Assembly (NCBI GenBank): GCA_963807065.1
Contig: CAWDZQ010000004.1
Span: 62,001 to 126,000 of the forward strand
DNA from: CAWAND01 sp963807065
GTDB taxonomy: Bacteria > Chloroflexota > Anaerolineae > Anaerolineales > E44-bin32
Direction of reading: 5' to 3'
Length of the DNA stretch: 64,000 nucleotides
In this document: piece after piece, positions 16,993 to 29,699 of the stretch
How the letters are laid out: each line of letters begins with the position of its first letter
How positions within the stretch are numbered: the stretch's first letter is position 1
The notes under the pieces: model-generated
Told to the model about the DNA's origin: nothing
The model's database searches: none
What the model saw: only the letters and a program-made list of their open reading frames with translations
Position numbers and translations under genes: made by a program

Positions 16993-17810
16993 ATATTGAC
17001 AATCAGCTTCTCCTCGGCCTGGTCTTCATCACCGCCGGGATTGCCCTGGCTCTATTGGCCTACGCCGTGCTCCTCAATCGGCGGAGTTCAGCAGATGAAG
17101 CGCCGGAAGACGACGGCGAGTCGGCCGAGTCCGTCACGGAAATGGAGGCCGGTGACGCCCAGGATAATCAGATCGTCGCCGAACCCGTTGTGTCAATGCC
17201 AGGGTTCGAGGAGCCCACTCGCCTGATCCAAGAGCCCAGCACCCCACCCCCCATGCCGGAGCCCACGGAGCCGGTCCAGCCCGAGACGGTGGGGCATGAC
17301 CCGGACGCCGACGCACAACCTCCCGCCACGGTTCCCGCCCAGGCTGACGAGGCCGCAGTCTCGGAAGCGCCCCCCGTTGCCCTCGCCCGGGATCCCAGCT
17401 CCGGGAAGCTGACCATCCTTGTTGGGCCGCAAACATTCGGCAGCATGAGCGAGTTGAAGAATACGGAAATCTGGGAGCAGGTGGGCGGCCTGTTTGAAGA
17501 GTTGCACGCCTGGATGTCCGTGGTGCCGCCCCAAACGCCCCCTGCCCCTCGCACGTCGAAGCCTGGAATCAGTGAGATGACCAAGAAGACACAGGCGGCG
17601 CTGTCGATGGTGGATGAAATCAACGAGATTCTCGGCGAGAAGCTCGCCGCCTCGGCCGACGCCCCCCAGGGCGTTCATATCGCCGAGGGCAGCGACGGAT
17701 CCATCCGGGTCTTTATCGGCCTTCAGGGGTATGCGATGGATCAGGTGCCCGATGATGAAGTGCGAAGACTCATCCGGGAAGCGGTGTCAGAATGGGAATC
17801 TCGCTCCTGA
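16989..17810 (+). CDS. Single-pass membrane protein of unknown function
   Basis: A 273-residue protein not assigned to a known family. There is one N-terminal membrane segment (LLLGLVFITAGIALALLAYAVLL), then an acidic, Pro-rich linker of about 100 residues (PEPTEPVQPETVG, PPATVPAQADEA), then a folded C-terminal part beginning LTILVGPQTFGSMSELKNTE and ending VFIGLQGYAMDQVPDDEVRRLI. The ATG overlaps the mutM stop (ATGA). Its 3' end overlaps the convergent hydrolase gene by 41 bp. The layout suggests a membrane-tethered cytoplasmic or surface domain. Confidence 0.8.
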   Translation: MNIDNQLLLGLVFITAGIALALLAYAVLLNRRSSADEAPEDDGESAESVTEMEAGDAQDNQIVAEPVVSMPGFEEPTRLIQEPSTPPPMPEPTEPVQPETVGHDPDADAQPPATVPAQADEAAVSEAPPVALARDPSSGKLTILVGPQTFGSMSELKNTEIWEQVGGLFEELHAWMSVVPPQTPPAPRTSKPGISEMTKKTQAALSMVDEINEILGEKLAASADAPQGVHIAEGSDGSIRVFIGLQGYAMDQVPDDEVRRLIREAVSEWESRS

Positions 17811-18660
17811 GAGCTTCCGCCTCTTGAATCTCATCTAGCTTCAACCGGCCGTCTTTTTCCTCCAGGCGGGCGACCGGGATGCGGGCGTCGTGCTGGAAAA
17901 ATAACCACGCCCCGGTGTCCACGGCCCAATGTTGCCACTTCGCCTTGGTCTTGATATTCTCGAGCGGCAGAACGTCGTAGGCCGTCAGCCACGCCGTACG
18001 GAGCATGTGCACCGCGAACGAGGCCATGTCGGCCACGAACATTCCGGTCCAGTCACCCGACTCAAAGATGATCGATTGGTGGGCGCGAGTGTGGCCCGGG
18101 GTCACCACGCAGCGAATGTGACGATCGAAGATTGTGTCGCCGTGCAAAAGCTTCAGCCGACCGGCGCGCATGATGGGCTCGAAATTCGCCTTGAAGTAGG
18201 TGCCGCGGGTGCGCGCGTCGGGGTGGCTGGCCTCCGCCCACTCCAAGCGCTGGACCCAATAGGTGGCCTTGGGGAAGGTGGCCAGGGTGCCCTCGGAGGA
18301 ATTGCGGGTGTTGCCTCCGCAGTGATCCCAGTGCAGGTGCGTGTTGATGACGTGATCCACCTCGGTGGGACCAACCCCCAACCGCGCCAGGTGTTCAACC
18401 AGTCCCCCGGCCGAACGGTCGATCCCCCAGTTCACCGCCTCCTTTTCGGCCAGTTTCGGGCCCAGGCCGGTGTCGATGACGATGGTCTGCCCCTCGGATC
18501 GCACGAGCATGCAGGTCAGGCTTTGGGGGATCAAATTCTTGTCATCTACCGGGGCATAGCCGCCATACAGCGCCCGCGGCACCAGTCCGAACATGCCTCC
18601 CGGGTCCACATGAACCAGGCCGTCGCTCAGCAAATGGACTTCAAGCTCGCCGAACTTCAT
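17770..18660 (-). CDS. Metallo-beta-lactamase-fold hydrolase
   Basis: A 296-residue MBL-fold enzyme with a full two-metal site: HLHWDH (His108, His110, Asp112, His113), a later His in VVTPGHTRAHQ and an Asp in GMFVADMASF. It resembles the N-acyl homoserine lactonase/quorum-quenching and glyoxalase II-like branches, but the substrate cannot be assigned. The ATG at 18660 is chosen because the fold starts directly (MKFGELEVHLLSDG). It lies 44 bp downstream of the adenosine-deaminase-like gene and is probably co-transcribed with it. The last 41 bp overlap the convergent membrane protein gene. Confidence 0.85.
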   Translation of the reverse strand: MKFGELEVHLLSDGLVHVDPGGMFGLVPRALYGGYAPVDDKNLIPQSLTCMLVRSEGQTIVIDTGLGPKLAEKEAVNWGIDRSAGGLVEHLARLGVGPTEVDHVINTHLHWDHCGGNTRNSSEGTLATFPKATYWVQRLEWAEASHPDARTRGTYFKANFEPIMRAGRLKLLHGDTIFDRHIRCVVTPGHTRAHQSIIFESGDWTGMFVADMASFAVHMLRTAWLTAYDVLPLENIKTKAKWQHWAVDTGAWLFFQHDARIPVARLEEKDGRLKLDEIQEAEALRSEIPILTPLPG

Positions 18661-18703
18661 TCCCACCGCCCCTGTCTTGACCGCGCAATTCCATTGTGAA
18701 CCA

Positions 18704-19681
18704 TCACGCCTCAGTTGGAAAGCCAAAGATGGCGTTCTCGAACTCGCGCTCAAGCCGCCTCTTCTGGCGGTGCTCCAGGAAGCTGGCTTGAACGCCGGCC
18801 AAAGTCAGGCCGCGCAGGGCTTCCAGGGAAAGGCCTAGGGACTCTGCCGCCAGGCGGTAATCGTCCGTCAAGGTCCCCCCCAACAGGCCCGGCGCCCAGC
18901 TGGCGAGGTTGACCTGCATCCCCGCCTGGATCATTTGGGTCAAGGGGTGCTTGTCGTCGCTCGGCCACACGCCCACAGCCCGCTCAGCGTTAAGGCAGAC
19001 CAGCACTACCGGGCGATGCCGGCGAATCCAGGCCAACGCATCCAAGCTGTGCAGGGATTGGTTTCCAAAGGCGATCCTCGAAGGTGCGATTCGAGTGAGC
19101 CGCTCGGAGGCCCAATCGGGCGCAACATCCGGAGACAGCTGGACCATCATGGGCACACCGCCGATCTGGGCCTCGGCCAGCAGAGCGTCTGCCTCAGTCG
19201 GATCACCGGCGGCGAGAAGGACGGCCAGCCCCAGCACGCCGTCGTCCCCTCGCTCCCGGGCGAGGGTCACCGACCGGGCCAGTTCGTCCACTGGATCTGC
19301 GGCCGCTACGCTGATCAACCAGCCGAAACTGGGAGCCGCACCCGGCTGCAGGCTGCTGCGAGCCACCGCCAATTCATCGAAAGCCGCTTCCAGAGAACCG
19401 ACCGCCACCCCCAGGGCTGCGGGGGATACAGCCAGTTCCAGATGGGCGATGTTGTCTGCCTGGACCGAGTCCATCACGCTGCGAAGCACTTGCGGCAGGG
19501 CCCCGTTCGAAGCCAGCCGGGTTTCGTTCTCCGCCATCATGCGATTTAGGGCGTCCACCGAAGGTCGCCAAGAACCGTCCGGGCCAGACGGCGAAGCGAG
19601 CGCTCCGCCAAGGCGCCGGAAGAGGTCGACTTTCGGAAGGGCGATCAACTCACTTGAGGTCGGGGGGGCAGCGGCGGACAT
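18704..19681 (-). CDS. Adenosine-deaminase-family protein lacking the metal and catalytic residues
   Basis: A 325-residue protein with the overall pattern of adenosine deaminases: an N-terminal PKVDLFRRLGG block, a late HPLTQMIQAGMQVNLASW block and a C-terminal LGLSLEALRGLTLAGVQASF block. The zinc ligands are gone. In active enzymes the first block is PKVELHxHLDG; here both His are replaced (Phe and Arg), and the Asp-Asp pair after the VxLxT strand is replaced by Trp-Ala. It is therefore probably non-catalytic, a nucleoside-binding or regulatory derivative. The ATG at 19681 has a CAGGAAG site. secA ends 70 bp upstream and the hydrolase gene follows. Confidence 0.75.
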   Translation of the reverse strand: MSAAAPPTSSELIALPKVDLFRRLGGALASPSGPDGSWRPSVDALNRMMAENETRLASNGALPQVLRSVMDSVQADNIAHLELAVSPAALGVAVGSLEAAFDELAVARSSLQPGAAPSFGWLISVAAADPVDELARSVTLARERGDDGVLGLAVLLAAGDPTEADALLAEAQIGGVPMMVQLSPDVAPDWASERLTRIAPSRIAFGNQSLHSLDALAWIRRHRPVVLVCLNAERAVGVWPSDDKHPLTQMIQAGMQVNLASWAPGLLGGTLTDDYRLAAESLGLSLEALRGLTLAGVQASFLEHRQKRRLEREFENAIFGFPTEA

Positions 19682-19750
19682 CCCGGCTTCCTGACATCCC
19701 TTGGAGCGCATGGGGAATCGGCTTGGCCGTCGGAAAAGATGGCCTGATGG

Positions 19751-23767
<4,017 letters not shown>

Positions 23768-23775
23768 AGGCGTAA

Positions 23776-23781
23776 ATTATA
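23776..23781 (-). promoter_or_regulatory. -10 box of the secA promoter, probably leaderless
   Basis: TATAAT on the minus strand, eight bases from the secA start codon at 23767. The divergent lipoprotein promoter has its -35 at 23800-23805, so the two promoters are back to back. Confidence 0.55.
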
Positions 23782-23799
23782 GCATAGCGACCCGGCGCC

Positions 23800-23829
23800 T
23801 TGACTTGGCTTGCGGCCGGCTCCTATACT
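23800..23829 (+). promoter_or_regulatory. Promoter of the 23877 lipoprotein gene
   Basis: TTGACT (23800-23805), an 18-bp spacer and TATACT (23824-23829). The expected start near 23836 leaves a leader of about 40 nt. Confidence 0.7.
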
Positions 23830-23876
23830 CTGCAGTCGAATCGGAGGCCCCCGGAACCACCCGCGAGAGGGCTTGT

Positions 23877-24410
23877 ATGCGTGAATTTCTTCACAAACTG
23901 TGGGCCGGCCTTGCCTTATTGGCTTCCGCCTGGACCCTGGCCGCCTGTGGGACCGCCTCGGCGGGCGCGTATCGTGCCGGCCTGGTGGTGGTGCACGGCG
24001 ACGGCACGGTCCAGACAGCGTGTGTAGACTTCAGCCAGACACAGATCAGCGGCCTTGAGCTGCTCGATCGATCCGGATTGGATTACCGGCTGGACGCCAG
24101 CAATCCGATGGGTGCGCTGGTCTGCCGAGTGGGTCCCGAAGGCTGCGACTACCCTGCCCAAACCTGCCTGTGCCAATGTTCTCTCGGGCAGGCGTGCCGC
24201 TATTGGGCCTACTTCAACCGGCCGGCCGGCTCGAATTGGGTGTATGCCGTGTCTGGAACCAGCAGCCGACCGGTGCACGATGGCGACGTCGACGCCTGGG
24301 TATGGCTGGCAGGCGACGAAACCACCCGGACCGTGCCGCCCGGCTTGACCAACATCAGCTTCAACGAGGTGTGCGGGACAGTGCCCTCCGGAGCAGATCT
24401 CTCGCCTTGA
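23877..24410 (+). CDS. Cys-rich lipoprotein of unknown function
   Basis: A 177-residue protein with a lipoprotein signal: MREFLHK, a hydrophobic stretch, then the lipobox LAACG. The mature part has a cluster of cysteines (GPEGCDYPAQTCLCQC and ACRYW), then WAYFNRPAGSNWVYAVSG and VHDGDVDAWVWLAGD. The pattern of a Cys cluster followed by RYWAY and DGDVxxWxW recalls transcobalamin-C-terminal-like (DUF4430) ligand-binding domains, but this is only a resemblance. A CRP-like palindrome overlaps codons 1-7, so repression is possible. The gene is divergent from secA and just upstream of tRNA-Leu. Confidence 0.8.
   Translation: MREFLHKLWAGLALLASAWTLAACGTASAGAYRAGLVVVHGDGTVQTACVDFSQTQISGLELLDRSGLDYRLDASNPMGALVCRVGPEGCDYPAQTCLCQCSLGQACRYWAYFNRPAGSNWVYAVSGTSSRPVHDGDVDAWVWLAGDETTRTVPPGLTNISFNEVCGTVPSGADLSP
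23879..23896. promoter_or_regulatory. CRP/FNR-like palindromic operator, copy 4, overlapping a start codon
   Basis: GCGTGA-ATTTCT-TCACAA: one perfect half and one with two mismatches. It begins at the third base of the start codon, centred about +51 relative to the promoter at 23800-23829, a position that would block elongation rather than activate. Confidence 0.5.
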
Positions 24411-24428
24411 CGGGCGGGCCGGTGCCGT

Positions 24429-24434
24429 TAGAAT
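24429..24434 (+). promoter_or_regulatory. -10 box of the tRNA-Leu gene
   Basis: TAGAAT, 10 bp before the mature tRNA 5' end. Confidence 0.5.
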
Positions 24435-24444
24435 AGGCGGACCG

Positions 24445-24528
24445 GGGGCGGTGGCGGAATTGGCAGACGCCGGGGACTTAAAATCCTCTGCTCGCAAGAG
24501 CGTGTGGGTTCGACTCCCACCCGCCCCA
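24445..24528 (+). tRNA. tRNA-Leu (anticodon UAA)
   Basis: An 84-nt class II tRNA. The acceptor stem GGGGCGG (24445-24451) pairs with CCGCCCC (24521-24527), with A as discriminator at 24528. The D-arm contains GGCGGAATTGGCAGACGCC. The anticodon stem-loop is GGGGA-CTTAAAA-TCCTC with anticodon UAA. The variable arm is TGCTCGCAAGAGCG, and the T-arm is GTGGG-TTCGACT-CCCAC. The CCA end is not encoded. It decodes UUA, a rare codon in this GC-rich genome. Confidence 0.97.
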
Positions 24529-24657
24529 TTGGACCCGCACAGGTCCATTCGAGCCTCTGATCCGGCTGGGCAAGCCGGGTTAAAGACCGGTCGCTGGGCA
24601 GGCAGACTGGCCGCGACACCCTATCGCAGGCAAGTCTAAGAAGGATCCTGCACGCCC

Positions 24658-25941
24658 ATGGAGCAATTCTTCAATTTGGAGCCCTGGTGGCGGTTCGGCG
24701 TCGCGCTTCTCATTGGCGCCCTGATTGGGATAGAGCGCGAATTCGTTCAGCAACATGCTGAACAGCGAAGTTTCGCCGGCATTCGAACCTTTTCCTTCAT
24801 CGCACTGTTCGGCGCCCTGGCCGCCTTCATTTCCCGGAGCCAAGGTGAAATCGTATTCATCATGGCCTACGGCGGCTATGTCTTGCTGGTGGCCGGGAAC
24901 CGTTTGGCCATGGTGCTCCGTGACCGGTCGGAGGGCATGACCACCGAAATCGTGGCTCTGATGACGCCGCTGCTGGGCGCGCTGGTAATCTGGGATCATC
25001 CAGAAATCGCGGCTGCCCTGTCGGTGATTACCGCCCTGCTGCTGTCTCTGAAATTCCCGCTCCATAATATCGCCCGAAGGATGAGCATTGCCGACCTCAG
25101 GGCGACTCTCCAGTTCGGCCTGCTAGCAGTCGTCGTGCTGCCCCTGCTTCCCAACCGGGCGCTTGGACCATTCGGGGTCCTGAACCCGTTCCGGATCTGG
25201 CTCCTGGTGGTGTTTGTTTCGGGGATCAGCTTTTTGGGCTACTTGCTGATGAAGCTCTTCGGCCCGGAACGCGGCACGGGGCTGGCAGGGCTCTTCGGCG
25301 GGCTGGTTAGCAGCACGGCGGCCACCGTGAGCTTTGCCGGCCGAAGCCGGAACGATCCCCGCCTGGCTGCCGTGTCCGCCATCGCCATCGTCCTGGCATC
25401 CACCGTGATGTTCCCCCGAATGCTGATCGAGGTCCTGGTGGTCAACGCACAGCTCTTCACCACCCTTTGGGTGCCGGTCACGTCCATGCTCGCAGCCGGG
25501 GTTGTGGTGGCCGCCTTGCTCTGGCGCGGCCGTCCGTCAGCCCCGGAAGGGACCGACAACCCGATCGAGCTCGGCAACCCGCTGCGGATCACATCGGCCA
25601 TCGGGTTCGCACTCCTGTTCGCCGTCGTCCTGGTGGCTGTCAAGGCGGCCAGCGAGTCCTTTGGCACAGTGGGTCTGTATCTGGCCAGTGGTCTGAGCGG
25701 GCTTACCGGCGTGGACACCATCACCCTGAGTGCTTCGGGGCTGGCCGCCCAAGGGGAGATTCAGCCGCAAGCCGCCGCCGGCGCCATTCTGTTGGCCGCC
25801 CTGGTCAACACGGCCGCCAAGGCGGCTTTGGCCTCCTTTTTAGACCCGACGGGCTTGCGGCGGACGATGCTGTGGAGCTTCGGGTCGGTGCTGGCGGTCG
25901 GCATCCTGGCTGGCCTGCTCACCGTCTGGGTACCTGTCTAG
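24658..25941 (+). CDS. MgtC/SapB-domain plus DUF4010 membrane protein
   Basis: A 427-residue polytopic protein. The N-terminal MgtC/SapB domain shows FGVALLIGALIGIERE and RSFAGIRTFSFIALFGAL, which are family signatures. The C-terminal half is a DUF4010 module with GGLVSSTAATVSFAGRSR and SGLSGLTGVDTITLSASGLA, totalling about 11-12 membrane helices. MgtC domains are linked to growth at low Mg2+ and to ATP synthase modulation in pathogens; the two-domain form is a putative transporter with unknown substrate. It begins 130 bp after the tRNA with an AAGAAGGA site a little far from the ATG. Confidence 0.85.
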   Translation: MEQFFNLEPWWRFGVALLIGALIGIEREFVQQHAEQRSFAGIRTFSFIALFGALAAFISRSQGEIVFIMAYGGYVLLVAGNRLAMVLRDRSEGMTTEIVALMTPLLGALVIWDHPEIAAALSVITALLLSLKFPLHNIARRMSIADLRATLQFGLLAVVVLPLLPNRALGPFGVLNPFRIWLLVVFVSGISFLGYLLMKLFGPERGTGLAGLFGGLVSSTAATVSFAGRSRNDPRLAAVSAIAIVLASTVMFPRMLIEVLVVNAQLFTTLWVPVTSMLAAGVVVAALLWRGRPSAPEGTDNPIELGNPLRITSAIGFALLFAVVLVAVKAASESFGTVGLYLASGLSGLTGVDTITLSASGLAAQGEIQPQAAAGAILLAALVNTAAKAALASFLDPTGLRRTMLWSFGSVLAVGILAGLLTVWVPV

Positions 25942-26188
25942 GGCGCGCCATTCAGCCTGGCCATGTGTCCTGGGGGTTTGGTCCTGCCGACTCGGGAGCC
26001 CACGGCCCACGCTTCCGCGTCGACGTCGATCCATGGGCCGAGCCTGTTTCCGGTCAACCTCGCCAACTCCGATCCTGACCAGCCTCCATTGGCCTCTCCC
26101 CTGGGTGCCCCCCAGCCTCTTGGGTGCCAGGGCAATCAGCGCTAGAATGCAAGCACGCTCGCATTCGACGATCAACGGGGAGGCCCAC

Positions 26189-27112
26189 ATGCCCCACTCC
26201 AGCCGCATCTTGACTTGCCTGATCCTGGCCATCGGCGTGTCCAGCTGCACCCTTCCCGGCGCAGCCTCCCCCACGCCTTTCGCCTTCCCGACGCCCAATC
26301 TGACCCTGACGGCCATCTTCGCCCCGACCGCCAGCCCCAACGCCACGCAGCTGCCGACGACCACGGCCGCCACGTCGTTGATTGAGACCTCGACGCCGCT
26401 ACCGGCGGATCAAACGGCGGAAGCGGGCACAACGCCGATCACCGGCGACGATGTCCGTCCCAACGGGCTTCCCGTCACGGCTGACTTCTTTAGCGCGTCG
26501 CCGGTCATCGATGGTGACCTGAGCGACTGGGACGCCAACCAGTACAGCGCCAACCAGGTCACGTTCGGCGCTGGCGCATGGACCGGCGGATCGGATGCTT
26601 CGGCGACCTATTCGCTGGGTTGGGATAGTGCCGCTCTGTACGTCGCCGCTCGCGTGACCGACGACACCTTTGTCCAGACGGCCAGCGGTCGGACTTTATA
26701 CAAGGGAGACAGCGCCGAGGTACTCTTCGACGCCGATCTGTTGGGGGACTTCAGCGGCAGCACGCTCTCCTCCGACGATTTCCAGTTGGGCTTCTCGCCC
26801 GGCAATTTCAGCACCGTCGAGCCGTCGGCATACCGCTGGTTCCCGGCCAGCCAGCAGGGAAGCCTTTCCAGCGCCGAAGTCCGCTCCGCCAAGACCGATT
26901 CCGGTTACAACCTGGAAATCAGGGTACCGTGGGTCGTGTTTGGAATCAGCCCGGTCTCCAACGGGCACTACGGCTTCGTTTTTTCGATCTCCGATGACGA
27001 CTCGCCCGGCACAGCAGTGCAGCAATCCCTGGTATCGAGCGTCGGAACGCGCATCCTCACCAATCCGACCAGTTGGGGCACCCTGGTCCTCGGTCCGTCC
27101 ACAGGTCAATAG
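26189..27112 (+). CDS. Lipoprotein with CBM9-like sugar-binding domain
   Basis: A 307-residue secreted lipoprotein. The signal ends at the lipobox VSSC (CTLPGAASPTP), followed by a long Thr/Pro/Ala-rich linker to about residue 95. The rest is a carbohydrate-binding module 9-like beta sandwich: SPVIDGDLSDWDANQYSANQ, WDSAALYVAARVTDDTF, DSAEVLFDADLLGD and GYNLEIRVPWVVFG are the characteristic blocks. Stand-alone copies probably bind glycans at the cell surface. The ATG at 26189 has GGGGAGG (26177-26183), and a TAGAAT -10 lies at 26143-26148. A long perfect terminator follows. Confidence 0.85.
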   Translation: MPHSSRILTCLILAIGVSSCTLPGAASPTPFAFPTPNLTLTAIFAPTASPNATQLPTTTAATSLIETSTPLPADQTAEAGTTPITGDDVRPNGLPVTADFFSASPVIDGDLSDWDANQYSANQVTFGAGAWTGGSDASATYSLGWDSAALYVAARVTDDTFVQTASGRTLYKGDSAEVLFDADLLGDFSGSTLSSDDFQLGFSPGNFSTVEPSAYRWFPASQQGSLSSAEVRSAKTDSGYNLEIRVPWVVFGISPVSNGHYGFVFSISDDDSPGTAVQQSLVSSVGTRILTNPTSWGTLVLGPSTGQ

Positions 27113-27127
27113 GCGGCAGTGCAATTC

Positions 27128-27159
27128 AAAGAGCGGCCCCATGCATGGGGCCGCTCTTT
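27128..27159. terminator. Bidirectional terminator between convergent genes
   Basis: A 32-bp perfect palindrome: AAAGAGCGGCCCCAT and its exact complement around a central GC. A short T-run flanks the stem on both strands (TTTATTT on the plus side). It separates the CBM9-like gene from the permease gene. Confidence 0.85.
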
Positions 27160-27182
27160 ATTTCCAAAGGAAGTGTCTAGGA

Positions 27183-29504
27183 TCAGTCGAGAGGTTTTGC
27201 TTCGGTCGGCTCCAAGATGGTCTGCCGCACCGCCGAATGCAGACGGCTGCTGCGGCGCTTAACCACCAGGACCGACGTGCTCGATCGGCGAGCGATCTTC
27301 TCCGGAAGGGTACCGACCAGGAAGTTGCGGAACACGGGTTCTTCGGTGGCGCCAATCACCAATAAGTCGGCTTGTTTGGCCTGCTCGAGAATGGTCTCCG
27401 CTACATCCTGCCCCTCTACCAGGCGGGTCTCCAAATGATCGTAGTCGATGCCTTCCGCTACATAATCCAGGACCTGCTTGGCGCGGACGCGATCGCCGTT
27501 AACCGCCCGGTGCGTGACGATGTGTATCAGACACACTCGTGGGTCACCTCCATAGGCACGCGCCAGATCAACCGCCAGGCGAGTGGCCAGCCGGCTGTTT
27601 CTGCCGCCGGACACCGGCACCAGGATACACTTCACCGGGCGCTGCTCCCGCATCCTGCAGATGACCACATCCGTGGGAGGATTGTCAACGATCGGGTCGA
27701 TGACCGCCCCGAAAACGCGACCCCCGCTTTGAACATGCTCTTGCCAGCCGAGCAGGATCAGATCGGAGGCGTTCTCATAAGCCGTTTTGCGCAAGGCCTC
27801 GGCAGCGTTTCGTCCCAGGCGGATGACGGTATGCACGGGAACATCGTGGGCCTTGGCCTGCTCAATCACACCATCCAGATAAGCTCGGCCCTCCTTCAGG
27901 AACAGGCGCCCCTCCCCCAGGGTAAGCTGAGGCGGGACTTCGATCACATGCAGCGCCAGAAGCTCGCCTCCGCGCGATTTGGCGAAGAGTGAACCCAACG
28001 CTCCCAGGTCTTCGGCCTGGGATTGATCGGACACCGGCACCAGAACCGAGAACTCCCGGCTGACCAACACTTCCTCGAGCAAGATCTCCTTCGGCTTCTC
28101 CTGGGCTTCAACACGCGAGAAGTAGGCGAAGTAAGACAGCATCCCAATCGTCAGCCATCCGATGGCAAAGTACCAGGCAATGGGGCTGAAGGTGAAGAGG
28201 TACAGCGCCAGGAAACCGTTGAAGATGATGGCCAGGATCGGCAGCAGGGGAAACCAGGGGATGCGGAAGCCGCGCTCCAGATCGGGGTGCTTGCGGCGGA
28301 GAACCATGACCGCCACGTTCACCTGCAAGAAGAGCAGCAAGAACATAATGTCCCCGGCGGCCGCCACATCTTCCAGCGGCAACAGCCAAGCCATGATCAG
28401 CATCAAGGTCCCGGAGCCGATGACCGCCAGATAGGGCGTGTTTTTCTTGGGGTGGATGCGGGAGAAGAAACGCGGCAGGTTGAGGTCGCGGCCCATCGCA
28501 AAAGAAACCCGCGACGATGAATAAGTCGTGGCATTGAGCGCCGACATGGTGGACGCCAGGCCGCTCAGGAGCAGCACCACGGCGCCGATTCCCCAGGGAA
28601 ACGTCTGCTGGGCGACCTCGATGATCGCAATTTCCTTCTGCTGTCCAAGGAACTGGAACGCCTTCATGCCCTCTGGAGGCTGGACGGCGCCGATGGCCGC
28701 CACGCCGACGAAGACATACACCACGACCGCAATCCCGATCGAGAAGAAGATGGCGCGGGGAATGTTGCGTTTGGGATCGATCACCTCTTCGCCCGACTGG
28801 GCGATGATCTCATAGCCCTCAAAGGCGATGAAGGTCAATCCCATGGCCACGAGCACCCCCAACGCGCCCTTGGGCATGAAGCCGCTTTCGGTCGTGAACC
28901 GGGTGACCCACAACCCGCTGTTCGCCATGGCCACGAACCCGAACACGACGAACAGGGCCAGGATGGCAACCTTGGTGAGCGTAACCACATTGCCAATCGA
29001 GCCCGTTTCGGAAGCGCCGAGGGAGTTGATATAGACAAAGACGGCGATGATCATGGTAGTCAAGATCAAGGCGAAGCGCTCCGGCGGAAGGCCGAAGGTG
29101 GAGACCCCCATCTTGGCCAACAGCGCCGAAGCGAAGCTCCCGAAGGCCAGGGCATACAGGCTGCCCGCCACCGAGTGGGCGAACCAGTCCATCCATCCGG
29201 AGATGAAGCCCTGTGCCCCGCCGAGAGCTTCCTTAACCCACGGATACCCGCCCCCCGCTCCGGGGAACGTCGAACCCAGTTCGGCGTAGGACATGGCGGT
29301 GAAGCTGGTGACCAATCCGTTGAGAAGGAAAGCCAGGATCAGCGCCGGGCCGGCTTCACCTGCCGCCGACCCGGTGAGGACGAAGATACCCGCCCCGATC
29401 ATTCCCCCCACACCGATCATGGTGATCGTGAATAGGCTGAGATCGCGGCTCAGGCTTACTTCTCCCGGCCTCGATGGGGGACGAGTAGATGGGGTTACAC
29501 TCAT
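27183..29504 (-). CDS. APC-family amino acid permease with two C-terminal USP domains
   Basis: A 773-residue fusion. Residues 1 to about 470 form a 12-helix APC transporter, with the helix 1 motif MIGVGGMIGAGIFVLTG and helix 6 signatures FIAFEGYEIIAQSGEEV typical of cationic amino acid permeases. Two universal stress protein-like domains follow: SVLVPVSDQSQAEDLGALGS with LILLGWQEHV, then CILVPVSGGRNSRLA with LLVIGATEEPVFRNFLVG, the latter retaining a Gly-rich ATP-binding loop. The fusion suggests that transport is gated by nucleotide or stress signals. The amino acid transported is not readable. The gene is divergent from the KimA-like gene. Confidence 0.9.
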   Translation of the reverse strand: MSVTPSTRPPSRPGEVSLSRDLSLFTITMIGVGGMIGAGIFVLTGSAAGEAGPALILAFLLNGLVTSFTAMSYAELGSTFPGAGGGYPWVKEALGGAQGFISGWMDWFAHSVAGSLYALAFGSFASALLAKMGVSTFGLPPERFALILTTMIIAVFVYINSLGASETGSIGNVVTLTKVAILALFVVFGFVAMANSGLWVTRFTTESGFMPKGALGVLVAMGLTFIAFEGYEIIAQSGEEVIDPKRNIPRAIFFSIGIAVVVYVFVGVAAIGAVQPPEGMKAFQFLGQQKEIAIIEVAQQTFPWGIGAVVLLLSGLASTMSALNATTYSSSRVSFAMGRDLNLPRFFSRIHPKKNTPYLAVIGSGTLMLIMAWLLPLEDVAAAGDIMFLLLFLQVNVAVMVLRRKHPDLERGFRIPWFPLLPILAIIFNGFLALYLFTFSPIAWYFAIGWLTIGMLSYFAYFSRVEAQEKPKEILLEEVLVSREFSVLVPVSDQSQAEDLGALGSLFAKSRGGELLALHVIEVPPQLTLGEGRLFLKEGRAYLDGVIEQAKAHDVPVHTVIRLGRNAAEALRKTAYENASDLILLGWQEHVQSGGRVFGAVIDPIVDNPPTDVVICRMREQRPVKCILVPVSGGRNSRLATRLAVDLARAYGGDPRVCLIHIVTHRAVNGDRVRAKQVLDYVAEGIDYDHLETRLVEGQDVAETILEQAKQADLLVIGATEEPVFRNFLVGTLPEKIARRSSTSVLVVKRRSSRLHSAVRQTILEPTEAKPLD

Positions 29505-29661
29505 TGTCTCGGTTGTCCTCGTTCAAAGTTGGGTGCAAAAACAGAGACTGATTGTAACTCATTTCACTTCAGGACCTGCCCGGGCGCCGTATTCGGCGTC
29601 GCACGTCAGACGAGACTGGTAGAATCTCCATGCCCCAATCAGGCACGACTTCGGTGAACTT

Positions 29662-29699
29662 AAACAGCAGGCGGTGCTTCTAATTGCCGCCTGTTGTTT
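29662..29699 (+). other. Long hairpin in the leader of the KimA-like gene
   Basis: AAACAGCAGGCGG, a 12-base loop, then CCGCCTGTTGTTT: a 13-bp stem with one G-U pair. It ends 17 bp before the start codon, partly overlapping operator copy 5. With a TAGAAT box at 29620-29625 upstream, it would lie in the mRNA leader and could attenuate or mask initiation. No known riboswitch core is recognised around it. Confidence 0.5.
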
